Positions 19,301 to 34,300 of a stretch of DNA of 42,065 bases are shown here, piece after piece. The position numbers and the translations under genes are program-made. The stretch spans positions 1 through 42,065 of the forward strand of contig JAIXWM010000105.1 in NCBI GenBank assembly GCA_027491255.1, written 5' to 3'. The notes below the pieces were generated by a model. That model was not told the DNA's origin. It made no database searches and saw only the letters and a program-made list of their open reading frames with translations. The stretch comes from Rubrivivax sp. GTDB taxonomy: Bacteria; Pseudomonadota; Gammaproteobacteria; Burkholderiales; Burkholderiaceae_C. How positions within the stretch are numbered: position 1 is the first letter of the stretch; each line of letters begins with the position of its first letter.

Positions 19301-22300
19301 GACGTCGCTGACGCCGAATCCCCGTGCATCGGGGTTGATCGAGCCGTCGGCGAGTTCGTAGGGTCCTGCGATGCCGACGAAGGCCTGTAGGCCCGTGCCC
19401 CCGACCGTCAGGACCTCGGTGTCCACCTCGGAGCCGTCGGCCAGCGTCACCGTGGTCGTCGAGCGTTCGAATCCGATCGAGCCCTCGAGCTGGAAGAAGT
19501 CCGCCACGCCGAGGCTGACGTCGGCGCTGGCGCGCACGAGGCGGCCCTGATCGCCATCCATCTGGAGTGCCAGGCTGCGGCCGGTCCCGGTGGGCACGGG
19601 CAGCGCGGCGTGGGAGAAGTCGATGACCTTGAGGTCGGCGTCGAAGGCCGTCGGCACCCCGGTCACCAGGTTGATGGCCACGTCGATGTCCCGCACGGCC
19701 ATCGTCACGTCCTGCACGCCGACCACCGACACCTCCGCCGCCCGCGCCCGCAGGGCCGTCCAGCTCAGGCCGGCCGCGGCCGGCTGTCCGGGCTTGGCCG
19801 AGAAAAGCGCCAAGCCGAACTCCACGCCTGACAGGTTCAGGCCGATCGCGTCGTCATTGACGACCACACCGTCGCGCATGTAGGGCCCGCCGACACCGGC
19901 GAAGGCATCCAGCCCCGTCCCGCCCACGCTCAGCACGCGGGTCGACACGGCCGAGCCGTCGGCCAGCACCACCCGTTCGTCGGCGGAGCGGAAACCGAGC
20001 GAGCCCTCGACGTAGAAGTACTCGCCGACCGCCAGCTCGAAATCGCCCGCCAGCACCACCTGGGTCCCGTTGTTGCCGTCGAAATCCAGCTTGCGGGTCT
20101 GTGTGCCCAGGGTGTCGAGCTTGACCACCGCGGGCAGGCTCTTGAAGTCGACGACGCGACCATCGCTGCCCAGGCTGATCGCCACCGACAGGTTCGACGC
20201 CGAGGCCTGAACGCCAGCGACGTCCAGCCCGACCGGCAGGCCGCTGCCGGCCACGGCGTCCAGGCCGAGCCACGAGCGCTCGCCATCGCGTTCGCGCAGG
20301 AAGCTCAGCGCCAGGTCGACGTCGGTCAGGGCGAAGCCGATCGCGTTCGGGTCCAGCCCGTCGGGGATGCCGTCGCCGTCGTCGTCGGTGCCGATGTCGG
20401 CTGCGCCGCTCAAGCCCGCAAACGCGGCGAGACCCCGGGCGCCGATCTGCCAGGCGATGGCATCGACCGATGAGCCGTCATCCAGCGTGACCTGGACCTG
20501 CCGGTTCTCGAGCACCAGCACCCCGGAGGTCTGGAAGAAATCGGCCGCCTGGAGCGCAACCCGGGCGCTCGTGACGCCGTAGCCGAAGTGCTGCGGGTTG
20601 AGGAAGGTGCCGATGGCGTCGTTGCCCGCCTCGTCGGCCGCGACGATGCGCAGTTCCTCGACCGGGCGCTGGCGCACCTGCAGCGCCAGCGCATCGGCGC
20701 TGGCCTGCACGTGCAGGTAATCGCTGCCGTCGCCGAAGCCGAACAGGCCACTGCCGCTGCGGAAGGCGCCCTCGATGCCCTGGGCCGAGATCAGTCCGAA
20801 GACCTGACCCGCTTCGGGCTCGAACCCATCGGCACGTTGCACGGCCAGCGTGCCGTCCAGGTGCAGCGTGCCCGTGACCACCAGACGGTCGTGCGAGCCC
20901 ACCAGCTTCCCGGTCTGGGCGTCGACGGCCGCCGGCTCGTCGCCGCCGACCTTGAACGCCAAGCGCTGTCCGGCCGCCAGGGTCTGGTCGCCGGTGATGG
21001 TCAGCACGCCGATCGGCGCACCGAAGTCGAAACCCGCCTGGGCATCCAGGCCCTGCGCGGCCGCGATGCCGATGATGCCGCTGCCCGCGCGCAGGCGGGA
21101 CTCGCCGACGAGCACGACCTGCTTCGCCGCGGCCAGGTCGATGCGACCGGTCTGGGCGATGACGCCGGCCGACGGGCCGGAAGTCGCGCTCTCGGCGGAC
21201 ACGGTGATCCGGTCGCCCGACGTGTGCAGGCGGACGTCGCCGCCGCTGGCGCGCACGCCGGTGCCGAAGACCTGGAGGTTGCCAATGGCCGCCAGGCGCA
21301 GGCCACCGGCACCAGCCTGCGCCTGCAGGCGCGCCGAGGCGATGTCCACGTCCTGGCCGGACGAGCCGATGCCATCGGCGATGTCGAGCACGAGCGTGGC
21401 GGCCGTCAGATCGACGTCGTCGGCGCCGGCTGCATCGGCGTCGCGCAGCGCACCGAAGCGTGTGGTGGCTTCGATCGAACCGGCCGACACGGCCCGGGTG
21501 AGTGCGAGATCGCCCGCGGCAGTGAGCGCCAGGACGCCATCGACACCGTCGGTCTGGATCGTGGCGCCAGCGGCCTGCAGCATGCTGCCGCGCTGGGCCT
21601 CGAGGTCGGCGCTCGCCGCCTGCACCCGCGCGCGGGATGTCAGGGCGAGGTCCGATCCGGTCATGATCTCCAGATGGCCCTTGGCCTGGACCGGGCCGTC
21701 CAGGGTGAGCGTTCCCGGGGACTGCAAGCCGATGTCGCCGCCGGCCGTCAGCCCCAGGACGCGACCCGCATCGGCCAGTACCAGCGCCATGTCATGGCCT
21801 GTGCCGGATCCGGCTTGCGCTTGCAGCGTCGTCGCGCGCACCTGCAGCGGTGCCTGTGCCGATGCCATGGCGCCGCTCGCCGACAGGACAACGTCGTCGC
21901 CACGGACGTCTGCAAGTCCGTCCGCAGGCTGGGCCGCGATCAGCGCACCCACAGCCGCCAGCGTGACATCGCCGGCCAGGCTGCGTACCTGACCGAGGCG
22001 CAGATCGCCCTGGGCACGCACGTAGATGTCGGCCACCGTGGCCGCGGCGTTGCTGTCCGCCCCCGGCACACCGGCGCTGGCGTCCAGCCAGCCGTCGGTG
22101 CCGACGGACACCCGCAGCGCGGACGCCGCCGTGCCGATCCCCGTGCCCGCATTCAGCGCGACGCGCTGTCCGGCCAGCACGCCCGCACCCGTGGACGCCG
22201 TCAGGGCGCCGCTGGTGCGCAACTCGAGCGCGCCAGAGGCTTGCAGTGCGCCAGCGACGACGATGCCCGACTCGGCGGTCAGGCGCACGTCGCCCAGGGC

Positions 22301-25300
22301 CCAACCCGATGCCGGTGTGCCCACGGTGATCACGCCAGTGGCACGCACCTTCAGCGTGCCGTCGAAGCCGACGAGGCCGGCCATGAAGGCATCGTCGATC
22401 GTGACGTCGCCTGTGACCGACACGACCGACCGGCGTTCGGTCTTCGAGGCGTTCAGCCGGGTGCCGCCGATGAAGCCCGTGGCGAACAGGGCCAACGTCA
22501 CCTGCGTGACGGGCTCGATCTTCTCGCCCGACAGGTCCATCTTGCCCTCGACGCTGTCCAGGGTGATGTTCTTTCCGGCCTGCGCGGTGACGGCCTTCAC
22601 CAGCAGGTTGCCGTCGTTGCGCACGTTCACGCTGCCGCCATCGGCGGCCACCGCCAAGAGGATCAGCGCGCGCAGTCGTCCGAGCTCGTCGGCGCTCTGC
22701 ACGAGCTCGATATCGCCGCGGGTGCTGCGCGCGGACACCCGGTCCGCGGAAATCGTCAATGCCGTGGCGAACGACTGCGCCGACATCTCCAACGTCTTGG
22801 CCGTGAGCGCGGGACCGGACAGCGCCTCTTGCCGCACGCTGCCGGCGGCCTGCAGGCTCAGGGTGCCGGATGCGCCTGCATCGATCCGTGCGGCCAAGAT
22901 CACGTCGCCACTGCCACCGGCCGTCAAGCTGACGCCGCCGCTGCCGCTGCGGATCGCCACGCCACCGTCGAGCTCGGGCGAGCCGAGCACCGTGAGCGTG
23001 CCGTCGAGCGTGCGCACCGTGATGCCGCCTGCCCCGGAGGTCGACAGACCGCTCATCGCCCGGTCGGCCACCGTCAGCGTGGCCGCGCCGGCCACCTCGC
23101 GGAACAGCACCACGTCGTCCACCCGGCCGATGGTCAATGCCCCCAGGTTCAGCAGGCGGATTTCACCCCCGCCGCTGCCTGCCGCCACCGTCCGCACGTC
23201 GGTGACGAGCGGCGCCGTGCCGCTGCCGATGGCGTCGCGGGCCTGCACTCGCAGCGCGGAGGCACGCAGGTTGACGATGTCCTCACCCATCGTGCTGCGC
23301 GACACCGCGCCGGCACGCGCCACCACGCTGATGACACCGTCGCCGGCATCGAGCCGGGAGAGGGTCACGCCACCCTGCGCCGCCAGCCGCAGCGTGCCGC
23401 CCTGGCTCGCGGCCGTGCTGTCGGCGGCCATCGTCAGGGCACCGCTCAGTGCCTCGACATCGATGGCGCCCCCTTGCGTGGACAGGTCGGCACCCGCGAG
23501 CACGCTCAGCGTACCGGCGGACTGCAGCAGCAGCGAACCGGTGACGCCGCTGGCCGCGGCGCCCGACAAGGGCGCTGGGGCGGCACCCGCGGCGCGCACG
23601 TCCGCGGCGATGGTCAGGTTCCCTGCGTCGGTCACCAGTGAAACGCCGCCATCCTCGCTGCGCAGCCCCGTGGCCGTCAGCGTCAGGACCTCGGCGGCCC
23701 CGGCCGTGCTGGCGTCGGCCCGCGCGACCGTGACGGTCAAAGCATCGACGCGCACCGTTGCGGCGGCGCGCAGCGCAATGTCGCCCTGCGCCTGTGCGGC
23801 CACCCGCGTGACCTGCACCGCCACGGGCGTGCCGTGGCGGCCGAGCGACCCGATCGATCCGGCGTCCGCCACCAGCGCGAGCCCGGCCCCCTGGATGGTC
23901 ACCGCCTCTGCCGGCGTGGCGACGATGTCGCCGCTGGCACTGCGCAGGGCCACGTCGCCGGTGCCGGCCACCAGGCGTGCGAGCACGATGTCGCGGGCGG
24001 CGGCCAGGCGCAGGTTGCCTGCCGCATTGGTATGGGTGGTGATCAGCGCGCTACCGCGCTGCTCGATGCCGCCCGACACCGCCTCCAACTCGACGCTGCC
24101 CCCCGCGTTGTCGACCGTCGCGGCCGCATCCTGGACGATGCCGCCGCTGGCGCGCAGAGTGACCGTGGCGCCGTACGCCGTGACCGTGTCGTCCAGGCGC
24201 AGGTCAGCCACCTGCGGCGCGTCCACGCCCAGATCGGCACCGGCCTCGAGCCGCAGTTCGCGAGGCGACACACCACGCCCGTCGAGCAGCACCGGCGCAT
24301 CGACGCTCAGCGCCCCGCTGGCGCGCACGACAACGGTTGCGTCGACGTTGGCGGTGAACAGGCCCTCGCCCGACACCGTCAGGTCGCCCAGGTTGTCGAT
24401 CGCGATGACATTGCGCAAGGACGCCGGCCCGACCGAGCGCGCCTGCAGCGTGTCCGCCCGCGTGAGCAGCGCCGCATCGTTGAATCCGCCTATGGAACCC
24501 TTGGCCTCGAGTACCAGGGCCTTGGCTTCGAGGTTGGGCACCTCCGCTTCCGGCGTGTTGCGAGCGTCCACGATGGAGCCCCGTTCTGCGTCCCGAGTGA
24601 AGAGGGTGAGGGTCTGGCCCGCGCGCAGGATGCCCAACCGTGCCTGGCCCTGTTGCAGGTCGAGGGACAGGTTTTCTCCCGCCGTCGCCTGGATGCGCCC
24701 GTCTCCCAGCGAAAGGCGCAGCGGCGCGTTCTCGGAGGCGCCAGCGGCGCCTTGCGCGCGCAGCGTGATGTCGTCGGCCTGCAGGTGCAGGGCCGAGCCG
24801 GCCTCGCCCAGGATGGAGCCGCTGGCCTGGACGCGCAGGCGGTCACTGCCCCGGAACTGGCCGAGGCGCACGTCGCCCTCGGCCTCCAGGACCAGGTCGC
24901 CGTCGCTGCGCATGTCCACGACGCCGCTCGCGGCGATCCGCACGTCTTCCCACACCTGGAGGCGCACGCTCTCGATCTCGAACTTGCTCGCCACGAGGTC
25001 GCCAGTGCGCAGGTCGACCACGCCGTCGTCGGACGAGGCCGCCACGTCGAGGCTGCCCACCAACGGCAGGGTGACTCGCGCCCAGAGCGACGCGTTCTCG
25101 TAGATGGCCTGCTCGCCGAGATAGACCGTCCGGTCGGGCCCGACGTAGCGATAGACCGCGTAGCGGACTTCCTGGACGTCCGAGGGGCGGGCTTGTGACA
25201 GCAATGCCTTGTCGACGTCGCCGAGTCGGTCGAACCTGCCAGGGTCGGCGATCGTCACCAGGCCGCTGGCGCGACCGATGTCGCTGCCCGTGCCGCCGGC

Positions 25301-28300
25301 CACCACCGTCACGTCGCCGGCACGGATGTTGAGTCCGGCCTGCGGCGCCACAGGGGCCTCACCGGGCATGGGCGCGTGCGGGTAGAGGTGTCCCATCAAG
25401 GCCGGCGACAAGGTGTAGCGGACCTGGTCGGCCGTGACCAGCCCCTGGTCGACCAGTCGCTGCAGGCGCGCGTCCAGTTGGGCACCGGCGTTGTCCAGCC
25501 GCTGGCCCGCGTAGTCGGCATTGACGACCGACCCGTCCAACGTCTCCAGGTGGACGTCGCCCGTGAGCGAGGTGACGGAGGCCGTGGCGCCCGCAAGCGC
25601 CTGCGGTGCGATCAGGCGCAGGTCGCCCGAGAGCTCGACGATGCGGATGTCGCCCATGGCGCGCGCGGCCACGCCGCCCGTGCCGAGGACAGCCGAATCC
25701 AGACGCACGTCGATCGCCCCCTTGCCGCCATCCATCTCGATGCGCGCCGCCTCGATGCGGGCCTGGGTGCCGTCGATGCCGTTGGGGGCCGAGATCGTCA
25801 AGGCACCGCTGGTCAGCACCTTGCCGAGCTTCAGCACCTGGCCGTCGCCGCCGTCCAGCATCGTGATCGACACGTCGCCGGTGCTGCGCACGTTGGCCGA
25901 TCCGGTGACGTCCTGCAGCTTCAGCGCCACCGCACTCTTCGTGTCGATGGTCGGCGCGGCGCCGAAGATGATGGCGTTGTCGCCGATCTCCAGCGCGTCG
26001 GCGGCGATCGACACCGAGCCCGGGCGAGGCACACGCACGAAGGGGTCGTCCGGCGGCATGACCGCGCCGAGCGCATCGGGGTCACCTCCGAGCTTGACGC
26101 TGTTCGTCAGGACCAGACCGCCGACGCTGTCGATGCGGATCTCGGGTGCCTGAGGACCGTCGATGAAGCCCACCGCGATCGGGCAGTCCGCCTTCAGGGC
26201 GTGCGTGTAGTAGTCCTTGAGCCCGGTGACCGTCACGGTCTGGATGTGGACCGTCTTCTTGCTGAACCAACCGCCACCGGTCGTCCAGGAATCGACCGTT
26301 CGTGTTGTGTTGACGTAGTTGCTGGCGTAGCGTTGCTGCTTGACGTCGGCCCAACTCTGCGCGGAAGACGATGACAGCGTCGTTTCGTATCTCCATTGCG
26401 ACGCGTCACTGAAATCGGTGGTCCTGAACACCACCTGTGACTGCGAGCCGACGTAGGTGTAGACCTTCAGTGTCGCCACGTCGTAGACCTTCGTGACCTG
26501 AGCGACAACGTCCACCGACTCGTCGACCCGCTGCTCGTAAAGCGTGAGATAGACGAAGTCGTTCGCCATTTGCGGCTGACCGAGGATGCTCGTCGCGGGC
26601 AGTTTGATCCCGCGGGCCAGGCCCTCGGACTCGAGCAATGGCGTCGCGTCGCGGAATTCGACTTTTTCCTGTACCTTGTTGTCGTCTCTGATGACGGAGT
26701 CCAGGTCGAAGAAACCCGGGATGACCTCGAAGCTGTTCTTCTCGAACTTCTCTATCTTCGTGCTCGTCTTCTCCTGGCCCTCGACCCAGACGTAGTACTG
26801 CCCGTCGTCGGGCTGGTACGTCAGCGCCTGGCCTGCTTGGGGTGTCTTGGTGGAGGTGAGCTCGTAGCGGATCGAGGCGATGTCGTTGTCGCCGCTGGGC
26901 GGCACCAGCACGCCCTGGAAGGTCTGGACCTGGACCGCTGCGTTGGTCGACGTGTAGACGGTGCGGCTGAGGCCGGCGCTGTCGTTGATCGTGATCGTGC
27001 CGATGCGGTTGGTCGACACGTCGATCAGGTCGGCAGCCAGCTTCCACTTGCTGCGGTTGCGGATGTCGACGCTGGCGTAGCCGCTGGCTGCGCGCAATTC
27101 GCCGTTGCCGGTGCTGACGACCTGCCCGGTCAGCGTGATGCGCCCGCCCTTGGCCGAGATCGGGTCGAGCAGGATGGTGCCGTTGGCAGCATCGAAGAAG
27201 CCCGTGACCGGCACGTTGCCCGCGCCGTAGCTGATGCCGGCCAGCGTGTTGCCCAGCGCATCGGTGAAGCCGGTGGAGCGCCCAGGATTGAAGTTCTCGT
27301 CGACGACGAGCGTGTACTCGTCCACGCCGCTCTGCACCAGGCCGTTGATGTTCAGGTACTGGGCGCGGATGTTGATGTCGCCCAGCGACAGCACGCGCGA
27401 CCCTGGCGCCTGGATGGCGGCCTTCAGCGCGGCCAGGCCCGGGTTCTGCGTCTGCCCGGCCGCAGGCTCGAAGCTGGCGAAGACGAGGTTGCGTGCCTGT
27501 CCCTGGGTGTTGAACACCTTGCTGCTGAACAGCGTCTTGTAGTCGACGTACTGCCGGGGATCGCGCGACGAGTGGTACCAGGCATCGCTGCTGAGGTCGA
27601 AGTTGCCCTTGGCCGCCACGTCCACGGTGCCGGCGCGCAACTCACCGGTGACCGTCACGCTGCCGTCCAGGTTCTTCAGGACCAGGCGTCCGCCTTCGTT
27701 GACGACCTTGCCACGCACATAGAGGTCCTGCGGCAGGGGCGGGATGGTCAGGTCGTAGGCAGCGCTGGGATAGCCGTCCTGGACGATCTGGATCAGGCTG
27801 CCCGCGTCCGAGGCCGGGTCCTTGGAGATCTGGGCCGAGTTGAAGTAGACCTTGCCGGGCGACAGCGTGACGAGTTTTCCGTCCACCACCGTGGTCTTGC
27901 CGCCGGCAGACACGCCGACCTCGTTGACCTGCAGACCGAACGGCGAGGTGTTGAGGACGTTGATCGTCGCGCCGCTGCGCGCGGTGATCTGGCTGTCGAC
28001 GATGTCTTGCAGGGCCGCCTTGCCCGCCGAACCGGTCTCGATGTAGACCGAGCCCGGCGACGCGTACAGGTCGGGCAGGTCGAGCAGAAAGACGTCCAGC
28101 TTCTTTGGCGCGACCAGGGCGCCACCTTCGGTGCCCAGCGTCTGGGCCAGGCCCATGTCCTTCAAGGTCTGCTCGACCTGCTCGACTTCGGCCTGGTAGC
28201 GCGCCACCGCCTCGGCGTTGCCGGCGTGGCTGGCAATCCAGCCCAGCAGCGTCTCGCGCCGCTCGATGAGCTTGTTGCCGACGTTGGCGTAGACCAGCCG

Positions 28301-31300
28301 AGGCGCCTCGAGTTCACGCGGCTTGATGACGTAGAACTTGCCGTCGAGGTTGCGTCGGAAGGCACTGCCCACATCGCTGCTGTAGACCAGCACTTCGGCC
28401 CAGGCGTCGCCCTTGTAGTCCTGCGTCGCCAGGTCCCGCGTTGCAGCGCCACCGACATAGCGGTAGACCTCGCCCCCCTTCTCGACCCAGGTCACGCCCG
28501 GCTGCGCAGCGACTGTGCCCGTGGCCGCGCGCACCTCGATGCGGGTCCAGAGTTCGGTGTCGGTGTAGTCCTGCTGCTCCAGCATCAGGTCGGTTTCGGC
28601 GCTCGTGGCCGGATCGAACAGGTAGTAAGCGCCGATTTCCCCGGCCAGTGCCGCAGGGCCGCCATCGGCGGGCTCGATCGCCACCTTCACCACCGTGCCG
28701 CTGAAGACGTTGACGGCGATGTCGTTGGCGCGCAGCGCCTCGTACACATAGTCCTGGTCGGCGTCGAGCTGCAGCGTCGCCTTCTCACCGGCGGTCAGTG
28801 CCGTGCCCAGGCGCTCCGGCGCGAGCTGCGGCTCGCCGTTGACCGTCAGCGGCAACACGTGCATCAGCAACTGGTTCTGGATGCCGGCTTCGACGCGCGA
28901 GGACGGCGCCACGGTGACCAGGTTGGTACTCTGGGTCACGCCGCCCTCAGGCACGACCACGCCATAGGGCACGAAGGACAGCGACAACACAAGGCCATCG
29001 GTGGAAGGCATGCTCAGACCTTCCTTGGCGACGAGGTTCACGTCGCGCAGGGCGCGCACCGATGCATCGCCCAGCAGCGAGACGGTGTTGCGCTCGGCGA
29101 TGGTCGTCGTCGGCGCAGGCACACCCATGCCGGCGAGGCCGACCAGGGTCATGTTCGCCGATGCGTCGCCACTCAGGAGGTTGGGCACCGCGAAGGAATC
29201 TCGTCCGGCGTAGAGGTTGACGTTCTGCCCGCGCAGCGCCGCGCCGTCCAGGCTGATGGTGTTGCGTGCATCGACGACGCTCGTGGCGATGGATCCCCCG
29301 CCACTGAGCAGTGCCGCCGAGAACAGCGTGCTGCCGGTACCGACACGGGTGTCGGTCTTCGACGCCAGCGTGATGTCACCGCTGGGGTTGACGAGCTCGG
29401 CGTCGTCGATCACGACCCCGCTGTCCGTGCGGGTCGACAGCCGAGACTCGCCCACCGACAGGCCCAGGCCCGAGACTCCCTCGATGCGGACGTTGTCGGT
29501 CGCGACGATGTCGACCAGCGACTCCATCTTCAGCACGCCGGGCTGCGGGCCTGAACCGCTGACATCGATGACGGTGCCATCACCGACGTACACGCGAGCC
29601 GCCAGCGGATCGACCGCCGTGCCGAAGTCGGTCTGACTGGCCAGGGCGCTGACGTTCAGCAGCCCGGCCGACCCCGATCGCAGGTTGTCCTCGCTGGCAT
29701 AGCGGTCCTTCTCGACGCGGTTGCGCGCGAGCATCGTGACGCTGTCCGCCGTGATCCGGTTGTCTGAACCCACAGTCACGTCCGAGCTGCCGGTGACGCG
29801 GTTGGCCACCATCGCGCCGCTGCCAGCCAACAGGCCGGCGGCCAGGTTCAGGCTCTGCGAATCGGCCTGCTGGTCGTGCACTGCTGTCAGCGTCAGCGCC
29901 TTCACGTCCAGGCGGTTGTCATCGCCGACGACGACCGCGGCATCGCTGTCGATGTCCATCCCCGAATACCCGCCGGACAGGCCCACGAGCATCCCGCCCG
30001 TGGCCGCCACGCTCCTGACGTCCACGATGTCCAGGCTGTCGGCGTTCACGCGCAGCACATCGGCCGTCAGCGTCACGCCGTCGCCCAGGCCGGCCTGCAC
30101 GCGGGCGCGGTCGTCGACCGCAGCCTTGGAGACACCGACCGACACGCCGGTGGACACGCTGATCGATTGCGTGTCAACCTTCGCGTCTTGCCGACCGAGC
30201 GCCTGGATGTCGACCTCCCGGGCGGTCACCGTGCTCGCATCCATCCCGGCCGTGACCACGGGGCGCAGGACGATGTCGGTCACCGTCCCGCTGGCCGCCG
30301 CAGCGATCAGCCCCAGGCTGGCCGCCGTCGCCTCCACCACCGCGGTGCCGACCATCAGGCCCGTGGCGTCGATACGCAGGTCACCCTGCAGCGTGACCTC
30401 GGCATCGGCAACCTGTGCGCTGACCGACGAATCGATCACCGCCGCCGCGCGCGCGCCGCCGCCGGCCAGGCCCACCAGGCCGGCCGCCGCCGCCACCGCC
30501 TGCGACATCGCATCGATGACAGCCTGTCCCGTGGCCGAGACGAGCATGTCGCCCGCGCCGAGCACGGAAGCGCCATTCAGGCCGGCCGCGATCTGCTGGT
30601 CGATCCGGTTGTCGGCCAGCGACACGCCGATCGCCGCAGCCCCGCCGATGCCGATGGCCGCTGCCAGCGACACGGCGCTGGCGTTGGCGTCGATGATGGA
30701 TCGGTCGGTCGCCACCAAGGCGATGTCGCCCAGCGACTCGATCGCGGAGTCGCCCCCGGTGGCCGAGCTTCTGGCCAGCGACTGGATGATCACATCGACG
30801 TTGTTCTCGGTAGTGACCCCGGCCCCGCTGAGGCTGACAGCGGTCGCGCCGGCAGACACCGCGGCCGAAGCGACCAAGATGTCGGCACGGATGGTCTGCC
30901 GAGACTCGGCATGGATGAGGACGTCGCCACCCGCGAGCAGGTCCGAGCCCTCGGCGATCGCCTGGACCTTCAGCGGCCGCGCGGTGACCACCGGCTCCCA
31001 CAGCGTGCGGTCCGAATAGTCGCCGGTGAGCAGGAGGTTCTGCTCGTCCTGGCGGGCGAGGTCCTTCGCGCCGATGTAGCGATAGGTGTCGCCCGCACGC
31101 GCGCCGCCCGAGCCGGCCGCCAGGTACACCGTCTGGCCCTTGCGGACCGTGCCCGGGTCGTCGCGCGAGGAGTCGTAGACGGCCGCGCCGGCCTCGCTCG
31201 GATCCGAGCCGATGTGGTTGCGGGCGATGGCCACGCCAATGGACGCTCCCACGCCCGTCGCGCCACCGGCCTGTGCCAGCGACAGGCCCAGGATGGCCGA

Positions 31301-34300
31301 CGAGATCGTCGCCTCGTTCAAGGCCTCGATCGTCACCTCGCCCGCGGCCAGGACACGCGAGTCCTGGACCAGCGCGCTGGTCTCGCCGAGGATGGTGTTG
31401 TTCGCCGAGGCACCGGCGCCGGAGACGGCCACACCCGTCGCCCCGAAGGCCGCGGCCGCCGAGGCGGCGACGGCCGCCACCGAGATGGATGCCTGCTCCA
31501 GTGCGATCACCTCGACATCGCTGACCCGGGCACGCACCTCCTTCTGGACGTTGCGAACCGCCGCCACGACCTGGTTGTCGACGTGGTTGCGCGCAACTGC
31601 CGCACCGATGGACAGCGACACCCCGGTCGCGCCGACGGAGGCGGCCAGCGAGGCGGCCCCGGCCAGCACCGTGACCGTGGAGTCGTCGGTGGCCTGCACC
31701 GTGACGTGGTCCGCGCTGATGCCCAGCGACTGGTCGCCGTCGATCTCGGCGGTGACGTCCATCTGGATGCGGTTGTAGGCCCCCACGCCAGAACCGCTTG
31801 CCGCGATGCCTGTGCTGCCCCCGGCCAGGGCGGCGGAGCCGCTCAGCACGAGCGCACTGATGCGCTGCTCAGCCATTGACCGGACGCCGACATTGCCCAA
31901 CGCATTCACGCCCGCGTCGCGCACCGTGGCGCGCGTGACCGTGCGGGCGGTGTCGGAGTCGCTGTCGTAGCCGATCCAGTTGCGCGCCACCGCGAAGCCG
32001 ATGGACGCGCCTAGCCCGGTCGACCCGGCCCCCACGGCCAGCGACGCGGCGGCCACGGTCGAGACGATGGAGGCCGTGTTGGCCGCCATCACAGTCACGT
32101 CGCCCGCCGCCACGGCATCGCCGTCGGCCAGTTCGGCCACCGTGTTCGAGCGGATCTGGTTGAAGGCCAGGGCGCCCGCGCCGCTGACGGCCAGGCCAGT
32201 CGACCCCCCGATGGCCAGGCCCAGCGCCGCAGCCGCGGAAATCGCGTTGATGGTGCTGCGGCTGACTTCGAGCCGCGTCGGGTCGGCGTCGGACAACCGC
32301 AGGACATAGGTGCGGCCGTCGGCGAGCACGAGCTGCCAGCTTCGGCCCTGGTCCAGCGTCTGCAGACGCACTTCAGGCGTCGCGAGCCTGAAGCGGGTGG
32401 CATCGGCGTAGTTCAAGCGGGCGAGGTCCTGGTCCTGCAACGCTGCCGTGCCGATGTACTCGTAGACCCGGTCGCCCGTCCCACCGGCGGCGTAGCCGGC
32501 CTGCAGCCTGACCTTCTCGCCCGCTTTCAGCGTGCGGGTGCCGTCACTGCTGGTGTACGTCCAGTCTGCATTGAGCGTGGCGACCTGCGGCAGCTGCATG
32601 CCCTGCGCCGACAGGGCCTGGGCGAGCGCCGCCAGCGCTTGCCGGTCGTCGGCGCGGTCGACCTCATGCTCGTTGACGTTCGCGGTGTCCTCGACGTCGG
32701 AGGCGCGGTTCGCCGCATCGTCCAGGCGCGAGGCCGACAGGTTGCTGCGGCTCAGATCGATCTCGAACAGCGGCACGGCCCGCGTGGTCGAGGTCACACG
32801 CAGGTGGCCTGCACGGGCCTCGATACGGTCGACGCCGTCGATGCGGGCATCGGTGTCGCCTGCGATCTCGTTGAAGGCCAGGCTCAGGGCTATCGTCACC
32901 GCCACCGAGGTGTTGCCCGTCAGGGCCGCCCCGAGCGAGGCGGCCCCGGCGATCGCATCGATCGCCGCGGCGTTGTCGGCCCGCACGGTGATCGTGTCGG
33001 CAGCCAGCAGGTCCGCGTCCCGGACACCAGCCTTGACGTCCATCAGGATGTTGTTCTCGGTGTAGACCCCGGCCGCAGAGACTGCGGTCCCGGTCTGCCC
33101 CGAGGCTGCGATGCCGGCTGTTGCGGCCAGGACGATGGCGTCGATGCGGGCCGTCGACACGGCTTCCACCGTGACATTCCCGGCCGCATTGACCGAGGAG
33201 CCTTGGACCAGACTGCTCGTGACGGCGCGGTCGGCCTGGATCGCCACCCGACGCCACTGGCTGCGGTCGTAGTAGTTCTGTGCCGCCAGGCTGATGCCGT
33301 CCTGCGCGCTGCGGTCTTCGCCGACGTATTCGTAGGTCTGGCCGAGCAGAGGGCCCTGGGTGATCCGCACCACGTCGCCGACGGCCAGGGCATTGACCTT
33401 CTGACTGTTGTCGTAGCGGACCGCCGGCCCGGCCGTGCGGTTCCATCCGATCTCGTTCATCGCCACGGACAGGCCGAGGGCGACGGCCGGCGTGGATTGC
33501 GTGCCCACGCCGACGGCCAGCGCCGCTGCGCGGACCAGGGCGTCGATCATGGCCGCGTCGGTGGCCAGGACGTCGACGTCACCACCGACGCTCAGGTCGG
33601 TGTCGAGGATCTGGGCCTGCGTGCCGCCGAGCAGGTTGTTGACGGCGATGGCTCCGCCCCCGGCCACCGACATCGAACCCTTCAGGCCGGCGGCGACAGC
33701 CACGGCGGTCGCCTTGACGTCCGCGTTGATGTCGCCGACGCGATCCACCGTCACCGACACATCACCAGCCACCGTGGCCGCGGTTCCCGCGACCGCGCCC
33801 ACCAAGCGTGCCTCAGTTTCGCTGCGCACGCTGTTGCGCGACATCGCGAAGCCGGCCGAAATGCCCTTGCCCCCCTGGGCGCCCACCCCGACCGCAATCG
33901 AAGCGGCCCTGACCTTGGACTGGATCGATGCAGCCTCGGTGGTGCCGACGGTGACGTCACCACCGATGACGAGTCCGCGGTGCCCGAGCAACGCCAGGGT
34001 TTGGCTGCTGACGCGGTTGAGGGTCAGCACCGCGCCGACCGAGACGGTGTCCGAAGGCCCGAGCGGTGTCAGTCCGATCACGACGCTCGAGTTCAGGATG
34101 CGCGCATCGATCTCGGTGGTCGACACGGCCTCCACGGTGACGTCACCGTGAGCGGTGACGTTCACATCCTCGGTGCGGGCTCGCGTCAGGACTGACTGCT
34201 CGCCGCCGAACACCCCTGCGGCCAGCGTGTCCACGGCGTTGGCGAAGATGTTCTGAGGCATCCATCCGACGGTGTTGAAGGCCAACACCACCCCGACGCC

